From: Shinella zoogloeoides
GTDB taxonomy: Bacteria; Pseudomonadota; Alphaproteobacteria; Rhizobiales; Rhizobiaceae
Direction: 5' to 3'
DNA length: 64,000 nucleotides
Assembly (NCBI RefSeq): GCF_022682305.1
Contig: NZ_CP093528.1
Location: 4,084,501-4,148,500 of the forward strand
Both the position numbers and the translations under genes were made by a program. This document shows, piece by piece, positions 44,391 to 53,335 of this stretch. The first letter of the stretch is position 1, and each line of letters begins with the position of its first letter. The notes beneath the pieces were generated by a model that was not told the DNA's origin, made no database searches, and worked only from the letters and a program-made list of their open reading frames with translations.

Positions 44391-46223
44391 CTATTCCGGC
44401 CTTACCCGGTAGAGCCGCAGCGATGCGTTCTCCGTTCCGGCGACCGGCCCCAGATAGTCCGGCACCCTGCCTTTGAGAAGATCGGCATAGAGGCCGCCCG
44501 GTTCCGCCTTCGCAAGGTCGCGGGTCTGCGTGTCATCCGGGCAGAAGGCGAGCAGCGTCACATGCGCCCCGCGCAGGAAGGCTTCCGCCTGCCGCGGATT
44601 GGAAAGGCCGATATGCAACTCCGTCAGCATGCCGCCCTGGTTCCGGTGGTAAGGCGCGGACAGCACGCGATGGCCCGTATAGCGCAGGATCGGCGCCCCG
44701 AGATTGGAGGCCCCGGCGACAACGCCGACAGGCTCGGCGGCAAGCGGTGCGATGGAGGCTTCGGCGATGCAGGAAAGGCGCGGCGCCGGGGCGGTCGACA
44801 GGCCGGCGGACAGTTTCTGTTGCGAGCGGCCGGGCAGCATTGCACCGGCCAGCGCCCAGCTCGCGGGCACGGAGGCGAGCGTCAGGGCGATGAAGGCCAG
44901 CCCCAGCTTGAGGTTCTTCGGGTCGGCGTTGGAGGCCTTCCGCATATCCGCGATGGCAAGGCCGAGCGGCAGGGCGGAGAGCATGTTGGAGAAGATCGCG
45001 CCGCGGATCTGGATGAGCGAGACGGCGAAGGCGACGGCAAGGAGGGCGAACACAAGGAGATGCGCTTCGGCTTTCTCCCCGCGCCGGACGCGCCACAGGC
45101 AGACCAGCATGGCGAGAAGGCCGGGCGCGTAGAAGCTGCCGATCGATCCCGGCTCGAGCCTGAACTGCGCCACCGCCGACTGCGCCTCGATGACGCCCGA
45201 AAGCCAGAAGGTCTTCAGCAGCGGGTCGAGCGTGTCGAGCGGATTGGCAAGGCAGCCGGGTGCGATGACCAGCACCGCGGCGGCGATGACGACACCCGCG
45301 CCGGCAAGGGCGGTGAGCCGGCCGCGGAGAGACCGGCCGCTCGCCAGCGAGGCCGTCAGGAACAGCGCGCCGCCGCCGAGCGTCGCCAGTGCGTAGAAGC
45401 CGTAGGAAAGGCTGTCGCAGGTCACCTGTGTATAGCGCGACGGTGCGACGGTGGCGAAGAAGGCAAGCGTGATCGTCAGCGCCAGCGAAAGGCCGAAGGC
45501 GGCCGCCGCCTCGCGGAAGGCCGGCCCATGCCAGACCCAGCGCAGCGCGACGACGAGGCAGACCGCGCCGGTCAGCGGTGTCGTTTCCGCGCCGATGGCG
45601 ATGGCAAGGCCCGAAAGCAGGCCGGCCACCGCATGGTCGCGCGCCCGCATCCCGGGGTCGAGCAGCATGGCGGCGATGCCGGCGACGAGTGCGAGCTGGA
45701 CATTGTGATGGTCGATGGAGCCGGGCTGGAAGCGGTTGAGCGCCACGACGAAGACCGCGGTCAGCACCAGCGTCGCATGCATCGCCATGGCGCCGCCGAG
45801 CCGGTAGGCGGCAAGCCCCATGCCGGCCAGCACAGGCACGACGAGCAGCGCCGGCCAGACCGCGAGCGCGATCGCCTCGGCGTGCGCCTGATCGGTAAAC
45901 AGTAAGAAGAAGCTGATGAGATTGGCGATGGGCAGATCGACCAGGCGCGACCAGTGCATCAGCGTGCCGCCGTCGAGGCCGAGGCGGTATTGCGTCGTGT
46001 CGAACCAGCTCTGTCCGGCGAGAAGGTCGCGCACCACGACGAGCCGCATCGCATCGTCGTTGTCCGCCCCGACATAGTCGGTGGCGAATGGCAGCGAGAT
46101 GGCGAGTACCAGTGCGATGGCGACGAGGCTGTAGAGGGCGAGCACGCCGGGTGTCAGCCCCTGGCGGCGCGCCGGGGCCTTCGAGGGGGCATCAGAGAGC
46201 GCCGCAGGCGTGGATTTCGACAC
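44391..46223 (-). CDS. Polytopic membrane protein, probable GT-C glycosyltransferase
   Basis: A 610-residue integral membrane protein with about 11-13 hydrophobic segments and a soluble C-terminal domain from about residue 470. The first periplasmic loop carries an acidic motif [19 protein letters not shown], and the following loop has [16 protein letters not shown], a pattern recalling STT3/PglB-type oligosaccharyltransferases (DHH) and other GT-C enzymes. It is divergent from a GtrB-like glycosyltransferase and GtrA flippase, so it may place the lipid-linked sugar they make. The acceptor (LPS, teichoic or protein glycan) is not known. This is an inference; no catalytic residue can be proven. 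Confidence 0.75.
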   Translation of the reverse strand: MSKSTPAALSDAPSKAPARRQGLTPGVLALYSLVAIALVLAISLPFATDYVGADNDDAMRLVVVRDLLAGQSWFDTTQYRLGLDGGTLMHWSRLVDLPIANLISFFLLFTDQAHAEAIALAVWPALLVVPVLAGMGLAAYRLGGAMAMHATLVLTAVFVVALNRFQPGSIDHHNVQLALVAGIAAMLLDPGMRARDHAVAGLLSGLAIAIGAETTPLTGAVCLVVALRWVWHGPAFREAAAAFGLSLALTITLAFFATVAPSRYTQVTCDSLSYGFYALATLGGGALFLTASLASGRSLRGRLTALAGAGVVIAAAVLVIAPGCLANPLDTLDPLLKTFWLSGVIEAQSAVAQFRLEPGSIGSFYAPGLLAMLVCLWRVRRGEKAEAHLLVFALLAVAFAVSLIQIRGAIFSNMLSALPLGLAIADMRKASNADPKNLKLGLAFIALTLASVPASWALAGAMLPGRSQQKLSAGLSTAPAPRLSCIAEASIAPLAAEPVGVVAGASNLGAPILRYTGHRVLSAPYHRNQGGMLTELHIGLSNPRQAEAFLRGAHVTLLAFCPDDTQTRDLAKAEPGGLYADLLKGRVPDYLGPVAGTENASLRLYRVRPE

Positions 46224-46338
46224 GAACAGCCCTTTCGTCCGCCGTTGGAAGCCAGCCGAAACCTAGCCTTAACCTTCTCAAGAAATAGTAAAATCCGGGG
46301 TCGCATAAGGCGGCCTGCCCCTCGGAGAGCGCGCCGTC

Positions 46339-47337
46339 ATGACGCAAGCCTTGCTGGAAGACCTGGATATCGCCGTGCTGCTGCCCTGCTATAACGAGGC
46401 GCAGACGATAGGCGACGTCGTGACCGGGTTCCGCGCCGCGCTGCCGACGGCCCGCATCTATGTCTACGACAACAATTCCACCGACACCACGGCGCTACGC
46501 GCCGCGCTTGCCGGCGCGACCGTCGTGCGCGAGCGCCGCCAGGGCAAGGGCAACGTGGTGCGCCGCATGTTCTCCGATATCGAGGCGGATATCTATATCA
46601 TGGCCGACGGCGACGGCACCTATGCCCCTACCGATGCGCCGGAACTGGTCCGCACGCTTGTCACGGAAGGCGCCGACATGGTCGTCGGCACGCGCCGGGG
46701 CGTGCATGCCGATGCCGGCCGCCAGGGCCACGCCTTCGGCAACCGCCTCTTCAACACGCTCTACCGCTCGCTCTTCGGCAACGACTTTTCCGATATCTTC
46801 TCCGGCTACCGCGCCTTCTCGCGCCGGTTCGCGAAAAGCTTCCCGGCCGTCTCCGGCGGCTTCGAGATCGAGACGGAGATGTCGGTGCATGCCTCGCGGC
46901 TGCGCCTGCCGGTCGCCGAACTCGAACTCGACTACGGCCGCCGCCCGGAAGGCTCGCATTCCAAGCTCTCCACCTTCCGCGACGGTGGAAAGATCCTCTG
47001 GATGTTCGCCATGCTGATGAAGGAGACGCGTCCCTTCACCTTCTTTGGCGCGATCAGCGGCGGTTTCATGGGAGTGAGCCTCGTCTTCATGGCGCCCGTC
47101 CTCCTGGCCTATTTCCAGACCGGCCTCGTCGACCGGATGCCGACCTGGATCTTCTCGCTGGTGCTGATGATGATCTCCTTCCTCGTCTTCTCCGCCGGCA
47201 TGATCCTCGATTCGCTCGCCCGCGCCCGGGCCGAGCAATTGCGCATCCACTATATGAGCCTGCCTGCCGGCCACGCCGGCCACCGCCGCCCCGCGCGCGC
47301 CGCCGAGGAGACGCCGGCGCGCTCGCGCGCGGCATGA
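46339..47337 (+). CDS. GtrB-like family 2 glycosyltransferase
   Basis: A 332-residue GT2 enzyme with a cytoplasmic catalytic domain (about 1-235) and two C-terminal membrane helices (about 239-263 and 272-298). Motifs: VLLPCYNEAQTIGDVV, VYDNNSTDTT, and the metal-binding DGDGTYAPTDAPE. This layout matches enzymes that attach a sugar to a polyprenyl phosphate (GtrB, DPM1-like). GtrA follows with a four-base overlap, so flippase and transferase are coupled. The divergent GT-C-like gene may complete a three-component modification system. Confidence 0.9.
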   Translation: MTQALLEDLDIAVLLPCYNEAQTIGDVVTGFRAALPTARIYVYDNNSTDTTALRAALAGATVVRERRQGKGNVVRRMFSDIEADIYIMADGDGTYAPTDAPELVRTLVTEGADMVVGTRRGVHADAGRQGHAFGNRLFNTLYRSLFGNDFSDIFSGYRAFSRRFAKSFPAVSGGFEIETEMSVHASRLRLPVAELELDYGRRPEGSHSKLSTFRDGGKILWMFAMLMKETRPFTFFGAISGGFMGVSLVFMAPVLLAYFQTGLVDRMPTWIFSLVLMMISFLVFSAGMILDSLARARAEQLRIHYMSLPAGHAGHRRPARAAEETPARSRAA

Positions 47338-47723
47338 GGCGCATCCTCCTCTTCGCGCTCGTTGGCGGCGCCGGCTTCCTCGTCGATGCCGGCGTCCTGG
47401 CGCTGCTGCTTCATGCCTCGCCGCTCGGCCCCTTCAGCGCGCGGATTGTCGCCATCGCGGCGGCCATGCTCGTCACCTTCTGGCTGAACCGTACCTTCAC
47501 CTTCGGCCGCAGCGACCGGAGCCTTGCGGTTGAGGGCACGCGCTACGGCGGCGTCGGCATCAGCGCCGCGCTCCTCAACTATGCGGTCTACGCAGTCATC
47601 CTGCTGGTTTTCCCGGCCGTCTGGCCGGTTCTCGCCGTCGCCGTCGCCTCCGTTGTGGCGATGGTCTGGTCCTTCCTCGGCTATTCCCGCTTCGTCTTCG
47701 GCGCGTCTGCTTCCTCGAAGTGA
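47334..47723 (+). CDS. GtrA family flippase-like membrane protein
   Basis: A 129-residue four-helix GtrA protein. Such proteins are proposed to flip polyprenyl-phosphate sugars to the periplasm. Segments: ILLFALVGGAGFLVDAGVLALLL, IVAIAAAMLVTFWLNRTFTF, GISAALLNYAVYAVILLVFP and VWPVLAVAVASVVAMVWSFL. The conserved FWLNRTFTF is typical. The ATG at 47334 overlaps the stop of the glycosyltransferase. Its last 43 bases overlap the convergent regulator gene. Confidence 0.9.
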   Translation: MRRILLFALVGGAGFLVDAGVLALLLHASPLGPFSARIVAIAAAMLVTFWLNRTFTFGRSDRSLAVEGTRYGGVGISAALLNYAVYAVILLVFPAVWPVLAVAVASVVAMVWSFLGYSRFVFGASASSK

Positions 47724-48481
47724 GAACGCGTTCCGGCATCGGCCGGGAAGAAGCTCTCGATCAGCACGCCCTGCACCAACGCATCCTGTGCCGAGCCGAA
47801 GGAGGTGAGCGTGGTGATCCAGTTGAAGCGCTTCGCGCCGATCTTCATCTCGATGGGCAGGATCGGCAGCCGGTCGCTTTCCGGGAAAGCCTCGAGCGCG
47901 GCCTTGATATCCTCCGTTGCCGCCAGCCGCTCGATACGCTTCACGAGCGGGCTGCGCGGCCCCTGAAGCCAGGCCTCGGCGCGGATGCGGCGCACGAGGT
48001 CGGCGGCCGATTGCGCCCAGTTGACCACGATGGAGCGCAAGGGCGTCGGGCCGAGATAGGCGTCGAGGAAATTGTCGCCCGGCGCAACCGCGATGCCTGC
48101 CATGCCGGCAAGGCCGAGAAAGGCCTGGTTGGCCGTCAGCACGTTGTATTCGTGGTCGAAGACGACGCCTGGATAGGGATCGTGGCGGGCGAGGATCAGG
48201 CCGATGGCCTCGGCCACTGCCGGCGGAAAGGCCGAAAGGCTGGCGGCCGGCGCGGTCGCGAAACGCGGCCGGAAGCCGGCGGCGGAAAAGAGCAGGCCCT
48301 GGTCGCGCGCGGGAATGTCGAGCACGGCGGAGAGCCGCAGGATCATGCCCTCGGACGGGCGCGCGCGGCCCGTCTCCAGGAAGGAGAGGTGCCGGGCGGA
48401 AATGCCCGCCTCGCTCGCCAGCTCCAACTGGCTGAGACGCCGGTGGCTGCGCCATTCCTTGAGATGTTCGCCGAATTCCAT
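47681..48481 (-). CDS. XRE-type transcriptional regulator with MmyB-like ligand domain
   Basis: A 266-residue regulator. An N-terminal helix-turn-helix (LKEWRSHRRLSQLELASEAGISARHLSFLETGRARPS) is followed by a PAS-like MmyB ligand-binding domain (YPGVVFDHEYNVLTANQAFLGLAGMAG...; LGPTPLRSIVVNWAQSAADLVRRIR), described in this family as binding fatty acids or similar. AGGGAGG precedes the ATG at 48481. It is divergent from a four-helix membrane protein gene with an inverted repeat between, so that gene is its probable target. Confidence 0.9.
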   Translation of the reverse strand: MEFGEHLKEWRSHRRLSQLELASEAGISARHLSFLETGRARPSEGMILRLSAVLDIPARDQGLLFSAAGFRPRFATAPAASLSAFPPAVAEAIGLILARHDPYPGVVFDHEYNVLTANQAFLGLAGMAGIAVAPGDNFLDAYLGPTPLRSIVVNWAQSAADLVRRIRAEAWLQGPRSPLVKRIERLAATEDIKAALEAFPESDRLPILPIEMKIGAKRFNWITTLTSFGSAQDALVQGVLIESFFPADAGTRSHFEEADAPKTKRE

Positions 48482-48534
48482 GCGTGCCTCCCTGCGTGTC
48501 CGCCGCAATAGACAGGAGAGGCGGCGGAATTTCC

Positions 48535-48551
48535 ATTACCTCCAAGGTAAT
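48535..48551. promoter_or_regulatory. Inverted repeat, candidate operator of the MmyB-like regulator
   Basis: ATTACC (48535-48540) and GGTAAT (48546-48551) flank TCCAA. It lies in the 127-base gap between the divergent regulator and membrane protein genes, 57 bases before the latter's start. The assignment rests on symmetry and position. Confidence 0.6.
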
Positions 48552-48608
48552 TGGTTTGCCTCCTTCGCCGAGGCAGGTTGGTCCCATCGACAACGAAAGG
48601 AACCAACC

Positions 48609-49019
48609 ATGTTCGCAGCCCTCAACCGCAATCTCCTGAAATCCGTCATGCTCGCCGACGGCGTCTTCTCCCTCGTCGCGGGCATCGCCCTCTTCGCCTT
48701 CGCCGGTCCGCTAAGCGATCTTGTCGGCCCCCATGCGACGCCTGCCATTCTTACCGGCTTCGCCGTCTTCTTCCTCCTCTGGGGCGCGTTCCACCTCGCC
48801 GTCGGCCGGCAGGAGCGGCCCTCGCAAGCCGCGGTGCGCTTCGCGATCGCGGGGGATGGGCTCTGGGTGCTCGGCAGCGTCGCCGTTCTCCTCCTTGCCC
48901 GCGGCGGGCTGACGCTGGCGGGCATGGGTCTCATCGCGCTCGCCGCCGTCGCGGTCGCCGACATACTGCTCCTCAAGCAGATCGGCCTCGGCCGCCAGCA
49001 GCGCGCCGCCATCGCCTGA
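48609..49019 (+). CDS. Four-helix membrane protein next to MmyB-like regulator
   Basis: A 136-residue protein with four predicted membrane segments (VMLADGVFSLVAGIALFAFAG, ILTGFAVFFLLWGAFHLAVG, AGDGLWVLGSVAVLLLA, LTLAGMGLIALAAVAVADILLL). I do not recognise a defined function; it resembles small conserved hypotheticals of rhizobia. GAAAGGAACC lies before the ATG at 48609. The upstream part of the open frame belongs to the regulator's strand and is spurious. Probably controlled by the divergent regulator. Confidence 0.78.
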   Translation: MFAALNRNLLKSVMLADGVFSLVAGIALFAFAGPLSDLVGPHATPAILTGFAVFFLLWGAFHLAVGRQERPSQAAVRFAIAGDGLWVLGSVAVLLLARGGLTLAGMGLIALAAVAVADILLLKQIGLGRQQRAAIA

Positions 49020-49115
49020 GCGGTCGCGAATGGCTGTCTCCTACCCCGCAGGGGAGATTCCCCTTCCGGCAAAAATGCACTACCGTCGCGCCGAACGAGA
49101 AATGGGGAGCCTTTC

Positions 49116-50141
49116 ATGCGCGTTATCTTTTCCGAGGACCACAAGCTCAGGAACGCCCGCAGCGAGCTTTACGGCGGCGAGCTGGTGCCGCCCTTCGAAG
49201 CGCCGTTCCGGGCGGAATGGATCCTGGCGGCGGTCAAGGACGCCGGTTTCAGCGATGTCGCCGCGCCCGATCACTATGGCCTCGAAACCGCGCTGAAGGT
49301 ACACGACGCCGGCTATCTCGCCTTCCTCGAAACGGCCTGGGACCAGTGGAAGGCCGCCGGCTACAACGGCGAGGCCATCGCCACGTCCTTCCCCGTGCGC
49401 CGCACCTCGCCGCGCATCCCCACCCAGATCGATGGTCTCCTCGGTTACTATTGCAACGCCGCCGAAACGGCGATCTCGCCCGGCACCTGGGAGGCGGCGC
49501 TGTCCTCCATGCGCACGGCGCTTACGGCCGCCGATATCGTGGCAGGCGGCGCGAAGGCCTCTTTCGCGCTCTGCCGCCCGCCGGGACACCATGCCGGCAT
49601 CGACAGCTTCGGCGGCTACTGCTTCATCAACAACGCCGCCGTCGCTGCCCAGCGCCTCCTCGACAAGGGCGCGAAGAAGGTCGCGATCCTCGACGTCGAT
49701 TTCCATCACGGCAACGGCACGCAGGATATCTTCTACGAGCGCGGCGATGTCTATTTCGCCTCGCTGCACGGGGACCCGGCCGAAGCCTTCCCGCATTTCC
49801 TCGGCTATGCGGAGGAGACCGGCAAGGGGGCGGGCGCGGGCACCACGCAGAACTATCCCATGTCGCCCGGAACGCCCTATCCCGTCTGGGAGGCGGCGCT
49901 GCTCGACGCGCTGAAGCGCATCTCCGCCTTCGGCGCGGAGGTCATCGTGCTCTCGCTCGGCGTCGATACGTTCGAGCAGGACCCGATCTCCTTCTTCAAG
50001 CTGACCTCGCCGGACTACGTCACCATGGGCCGGGCGGTCGCGGCGAGCGGCCTTCCCGTGCTCGTCGTCATGGAAGGCGGCTACGGTGTGCCGGAAATCG
50101 GCCTCAACGTCGCCAACACGCTGAAGGGCGTTGCGGGCTGA
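49116..50141 (+). CDS. Histone deacetylase-family hydrolase (acetylpolyamine amidohydrolase-like)
   Basis: A 341-residue zinc amidohydrolase of the arginase/deacetylase fold. The conserved histidine pair is in ALCRPPGHHAGIDSFGGYC, zinc ligands in ILDVDFHHGNGTQDIFY and VLSLGVDTFEQDP, and the C-terminal EGGY motif is VVMEGGYGVPEIG. In bacteria such enzymes remove acetyl groups from polyamines (AphA) or small molecules. The N-terminal insert PFEAPFRAEWIL resembles the AphA loop. GGGGAG precedes the ATG. The substrate is inferred from similarity. Confidence 0.9.
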   Translation: MRVIFSEDHKLRNARSELYGGELVPPFEAPFRAEWILAAVKDAGFSDVAAPDHYGLETALKVHDAGYLAFLETAWDQWKAAGYNGEAIATSFPVRRTSPRIPTQIDGLLGYYCNAAETAISPGTWEAALSSMRTALTAADIVAGGAKASFALCRPPGHHAGIDSFGGYCFINNAAVAAQRLLDKGAKKVAILDVDFHHGNGTQDIFYERGDVYFASLHGDPAEAFPHFLGYAEETGKGAGAGTTQNYPMSPGTPYPVWEAALLDALKRISAFGAEVIVLSLGVDTFEQDPISFFKLTSPDYVTMGRAVAASGLPVLVVMEGGYGVPEIGLNVANTLKGVAG

Positions 50142-50241
50142 CCCGGCTCCCAGCATCAATTTCATTGAAGCAAGGCGTCACGATTATCCATTTGCCGGGT
50201 GGCTGACCCTCCTCTAGGACTGGGCGCCGGAGGAGGGTCCA

Positions 50242-51117
50242 ATGGCAGAGCAACAGGTTTTATCGCAGCAGAACAATGCGGGCCTCGCCTCCGGCATCCT
50301 GCTCTGTTTCGCCTCCATGTCGTGCATCCAGTTCGGCGCGGCTTTCTCCGCGACGGCGATCGATGCCTACGGGCCGTCGGCCACGACCTTCCTGCGCCTC
50401 GTCATGGCGGCGGCGGTGCTGGCGCTGATCGTGCGCCCGCCCATGCGCTCCTACAGCCGCGAGCAATGGAAGAGCGCTCTCCTGCTCGGCGCGACCATGG
50501 CGGCGATGACCCTGTTCTTCTTCGCTGCCATCGACCGGATTCCGCTCGGCCTTGCCGTGGCGATCGAGTTCCTCGGGCCGCTCGCCGTCGCCACCTTTTC
50601 GCTCGGCGGCGGGTGGCGGCTGGTCTGGCCGCTGGCGGCCTTCGTCGGCGTCGCGCTGCTCTCCCATGACGGCGAGGGCTGGATCGGCGATCCGGTCGGG
50701 GTGCTCTTCGCCTGTGGCTCCGGTGTCGGCTGGGGCGCCTATATCGTCCTCATGAAGAAGGCGGGCAAAGCCTTCCGCGGCCTAGAGGGCCTTTCCATGT
50801 CGCTGATCGTGGCGGCGGTCGTCGCCGCGCCCTTCGGTCTGCCGCGCGCGGGCGAGGCGATGAACCCGGAGGGGCTGGCCATGATGTTCGGCCTTGCCCT
50901 TCTGGTGCCGCTGCTTCCCTATGCGCTGGAGATGACGGCGCTGCGCCGCATGCCCATGTCGGCCTTCGGCATCCTGATGAGCCTGGAGCCGGCGCTCGGC
51001 GCGCTGGCCGGTTTCCTCGTGCTGAGCCAGCCGATGACGCCGCTGCAGATGCTCGGTACGGCGCTGGTGGTCGCGGCGAGCGCCGGTGTCACTACCAGCG
51101 GAAACGGGAAGACCTAG
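50242..51117 (+). CDS. rhtA: EamA/DMT transporter, RhtA-like threonine/homoserine exporter
   Basis: A 291-residue membrane protein with ten predicted helices in two EamA repeats (about 15-140 and 150-285). Segments such as ATTFLRLVMAAAVLALIV, IDRIPLGLAVAIEFLGPLAVA and GWGAYIVLMKKAGKAF, and the C-terminal GILMSLEPALGALAGFLVL, match the RhtA type that exports threonine, homoserine and other amino acids. AGGAGG lies 14 bases before the ATG at 50242, longer than optimal. Confidence 0.85.
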   Translation: MAEQQVLSQQNNAGLASGILLCFASMSCIQFGAAFSATAIDAYGPSATTFLRLVMAAAVLALIVRPPMRSYSREQWKSALLLGATMAAMTLFFFAAIDRIPLGLAVAIEFLGPLAVATFSLGGGWRLVWPLAAFVGVALLSHDGEGWIGDPVGVLFACGSGVGWGAYIVLMKKAGKAFRGLEGLSMSLIVAAVVAAPFGLPRAGEAMNPEGLAMMFGLALLVPLLPYALEMTALRRMPMSAFGILMSLEPALGALAGFLVLSQPMTPLQMLGTALVVAASAGVTTSGNGKT

Positions 51118-51195
51118 CAAAAGGCGAGGCCCTTTCATGTTGCTGCCGCAATCGCTAGGTTGAAGCAGACGCATCGATATATCCGGGGACCATAC

Positions 51196-51861
51196 ATGTA
51201 CAAGAAAGCCGTGATCGTCGCGCTGGCCGCGACCTATCTCTCCGCCTGCACGACGACCGATCCCTATACGGGCGAGCAGAAGGTCTCCAACACGGCCGGC
51301 GGCGCGGCCATCGGCGCCGGCATGGGCGCGGTGGCGGGCCTGCTGATCGGCAACAATCCGGTGCAGCGCCGCAACGCGGCCCTCATCGGCGCGGGTGTCG
51401 GCGCGCTGGCCGGCGGCGCCGTCGGCAATTACATGGACACGCAGGAAGCGGAACTGCGCGCGCAGCTCCAGGGCACCGGTGTCTCGGTCACGCGTGCGGG
51501 CGACCGCATCATCCTCAACATGCCGTCGAACGTCACCTTTGCGACAGGCGACGACCGGGTCAGCCCGGACTTCTATCCGACGCTCGATTCCGTCGCCATC
51601 GTGCTGCGCAAGTTCGACCGCACGCTGATCGACGTGGATGGCCATACCGATTCGGTCGGCAACGCGGCCTTCAACCAGGACCTTTCCGAACGCCGCGCCA
51701 ATTCGGTCGCCAACCATCTCGCCTCGCGCGGGATCGACCAGCGCCGCATGTCCGCCGTCGGCTACGGCCTGGAGCGTCCCATCGCCTCCAATGCGACGGA
51801 AGCCGGACGCGCGCAGAACCGCCGCGTCGAAATCGCGATCTCGCCGCTCAGGCAGGGCTGA
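51196..51861 (+). CDS. OmpA-like lipoprotein with glycine-zipper segment (YiaD type)
   Basis: A 221-residue outer-membrane lipoprotein. The lipobox is LSAC with Cys16 or so after MYKKAVIVALAATY. A glycine-zipper region follows (GGAAIGAGMGAVAGLLIGNN to GAGVGALAGGAVGNYMD). The C-terminal OmpA domain binds peptidoglycan: PSNVTFATGDDRVSPDFYPTL ... VDGHTDSVGNAAFNQDLSERRA ... SAVGYGLERPIASN ... GRAQNRRVEIAI. The ATG at 51196 is chosen with GGGGA upstream. It converges on the truncated haemoglobin gene nine bases away. Confidence 0.93.
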   Translation: MYKKAVIVALAATYLSACTTTDPYTGEQKVSNTAGGAAIGAGMGAVAGLLIGNNPVQRRNAALIGAGVGALAGGAVGNYMDTQEAELRAQLQGTGVSVTRAGDRIILNMPSNVTFATGDDRVSPDFYPTLDSVAIVLRKFDRTLIDVDGHTDSVGNAAFNQDLSERRANSVANHLASRGIDQRRMSAVGYGLERPIASNATEAGRAQNRRVEIAISPLRQG

Positions 51862-51870
51862 TACAGCCGC

Positions 51871-52332
51871 TCAGGCGCGGTTTCGCGCCGGATCGTCGTC
51901 GGCCGGGTTGTAGAAGAGGGAGAGCACCAGGCTCTTCGCGATCCGCTCTGCCGTCGCCATGAACCACGCCTTCGCCTCCGGCGAGGGCGCGATGTCGTCA
52001 AGCGTGGCGGAGAAGAGGCCGAGCCAGGTCTCGAACAGCGGCGGGTTGATGCCCTGAACGCCCTGATGCGCCATTACCGGCTTGCCGCCATAGCCGCCGT
52101 CCTTGAAGGCGACGGCGGACCAGAAGCGCTTCATCGTCTCCATATGCTCCGGCCAGCGCCCTCGCAGCCGGCCGTCGAAGACCGGGCCAAGCTCGGGATG
52201 CGCCTGCACGCGGCCGTAGAAGGTCTCCACCAGCAGCGGGATGAAATCGGCGGTAACGCCGATGGCGTGCATCTCCGCTTCCGCGCGGGTGCGGATGGCG
52301 GCGAAATGGGAGAGGCGTTCGGGATCGGTCAT
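51871..52332 (-). CDS. Group III truncated haemoglobin
   Basis: A 153-residue globin of the trHb group III. The fold elements are FIPLLVETFYGRVQAHPELGPVF, then MKRFWSAVAFKDGGYGGKPVMAHQ with the presumed proximal histidine in MAHQGV, and FETWLGLFSATLDDI. Such globins bind oxygen or NO in the cytoplasm; function in rhizobia is little known. It is encoded between the YiiX-like and OmpA genes and does not appear to share a transcript with either beyond spacing of 58 bases from the former. Confidence 0.9.
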   Translation of the reverse strand: MTDPERLSHFAAIRTRAEAEMHAIGVTADFIPLLVETFYGRVQAHPELGPVFDGRLRGRWPEHMETMKRFWSAVAFKDGGYGGKPVMAHQGVQGINPPLFETWLGLFSATLDDIAPSPEAKAWFMATAERIAKSLVLSLFYNPADDDPARNRA

Positions 52333-52390
52333 GGCGCAAGGATAGGGCGGTCGCGCCGCGCCCGCAATCCGGCCGATCGCCGCAGGCAGC

Positions 52391-53215
52391 CTATGGGCCT
52401 TCCCGGCCCGGCGCCCATTCCAGCCGCTTGTAGTCGAAGCCGTATTTCAGCGTCGGCTTGACGATCTCGAAATAGGGGGAGAGGTCGAAGTCGCGCGGCG
52501 TATAGAGCGAATGGTGGCGGATATGCAGGATCTCCTGGCGCGAATAGGTCGAGGTCGCCGCCGCGTGGCCGGGGGCGCGGGTAATGTCGGGCAGGATGGG
52601 ATAGCGGATCGCCTCGAAGGCCTCGGCGATCAGCGTGGAGCAGATCGCCCGCGTCGGGTCGCCTGAGCCGAAGGCGATCATCCGCCGCCGCCAGCGCACC
52701 GGAATGGGCGGCGTCGGCAGGAAATAGCGCAGCATGTCGGTGATGTTCTTCATGTCGTATTTCAGCCCGAGCCGGGAGACCATGAAGGTGAGCACCGTAT
52801 CCCGGTCCTCCGGCGTCAGGCCGATGGGCCGGCAGATGCGCGTATTGTAGGTCCGGTACTTGGTAAGGGGCACGGCGACGCACCCTTCGCCGAGATTGAC
52901 CTCGATGAGCTGCGGCCGCTCCGTCGCCGGCAGCGCCGCCTGGTCGAGCGTCAGCGGCGCGGCCTCGCCCACGAAGAGCGCGGCATGGGACCAGGTGGAT
53001 TGCGTCAGGTACTTGATCGCCGCCGAGACCTTCTGGTTGCCCTCGACGAGCAGGATATCGCCGGGCCGCAGCGTGCGCGCCAGGGTCTCGGGATCGGAAG
53101 GCGTATAGGGCTCGTAGCCGGAGGTCTGGCCTTGCAGCCGGTCGGCGAGGCGGCGGCCGAGGCGGTCCAGCAGCGTGTCGCGGCTTGCGGAAAGCGGCTT
53201 CAAGGCAGCGGTCAC
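52391..53215 (-). CDS. YiiX/YebB-like NlpC/P60-superfamily cysteine hydrolase
   Basis: A 274-residue protein of the YiiX family, a circularly permuted papain-like cysteine hydrolase group. Candidate catalytic residues are His in TQSTWSHAALFVGE and Cys in TRAICSTLIAEAF. Preceding PGDILLVEGNQKVSAAIKYL is a family trait. The GTG at 53215 with AAGGACG upstream is chosen; the open frame continues to 53287 without a good ribosome site. It is divergent from mbfA, with the ICE box in the 120-base gap. Its target, perhaps a lipid or peptide amide, is unknown. Confidence 0.8.
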   Translation of the reverse strand: MTAALKPLSASRDTLLDRLGRRLADRLQGQTSGYEPYTPSDPETLARTLRPGDILLVEGNQKVSAAIKYLTQSTWSHAALFVGEAAPLTLDQAALPATERPQLIEVNLGEGCVAVPLTKYRTYNTRICRPIGLTPEDRDTVLTFMVSRLGLKYDMKNITDMLRYFLPTPPIPVRWRRRMIAFGSGDPTRAICSTLIAEAFEAIRYPILPDITRAPGHAAATSTYSRQEILHIRHHSLYTPRDFDLSPYFEIVKPTLKYGFDYKRLEWAPGREGP

Positions 53216-53304
53216 GTCTCGTCCTTCATGGGTATCCTGTGACGCCACTCTAGCCTTAGCCGCGACGTCCTGTCGAGCTTGACGCAATCGGTCATGCTCC
53301 TATA

Positions 53305-53321
53305 TTTAGAATAATTCTAAA
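53305..53321. promoter_or_regulatory. Iron control element (ICE) for Irr upstream of mbfA
   Basis: TTTAGAATAATTCTAAA is palindromic except at its central base and matches the ICE motif bound by the rhizobial heme-sensing regulator Irr. It lies 14 bases before the mbfA start. Irr represses mbfA at low iron in Bradyrhizobium and Agrobacterium. The site could also affect the divergent YiiX-like gene. Confidence 0.85.
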
Positions 53322-53335
53322 ATGGATTTCAGCCG

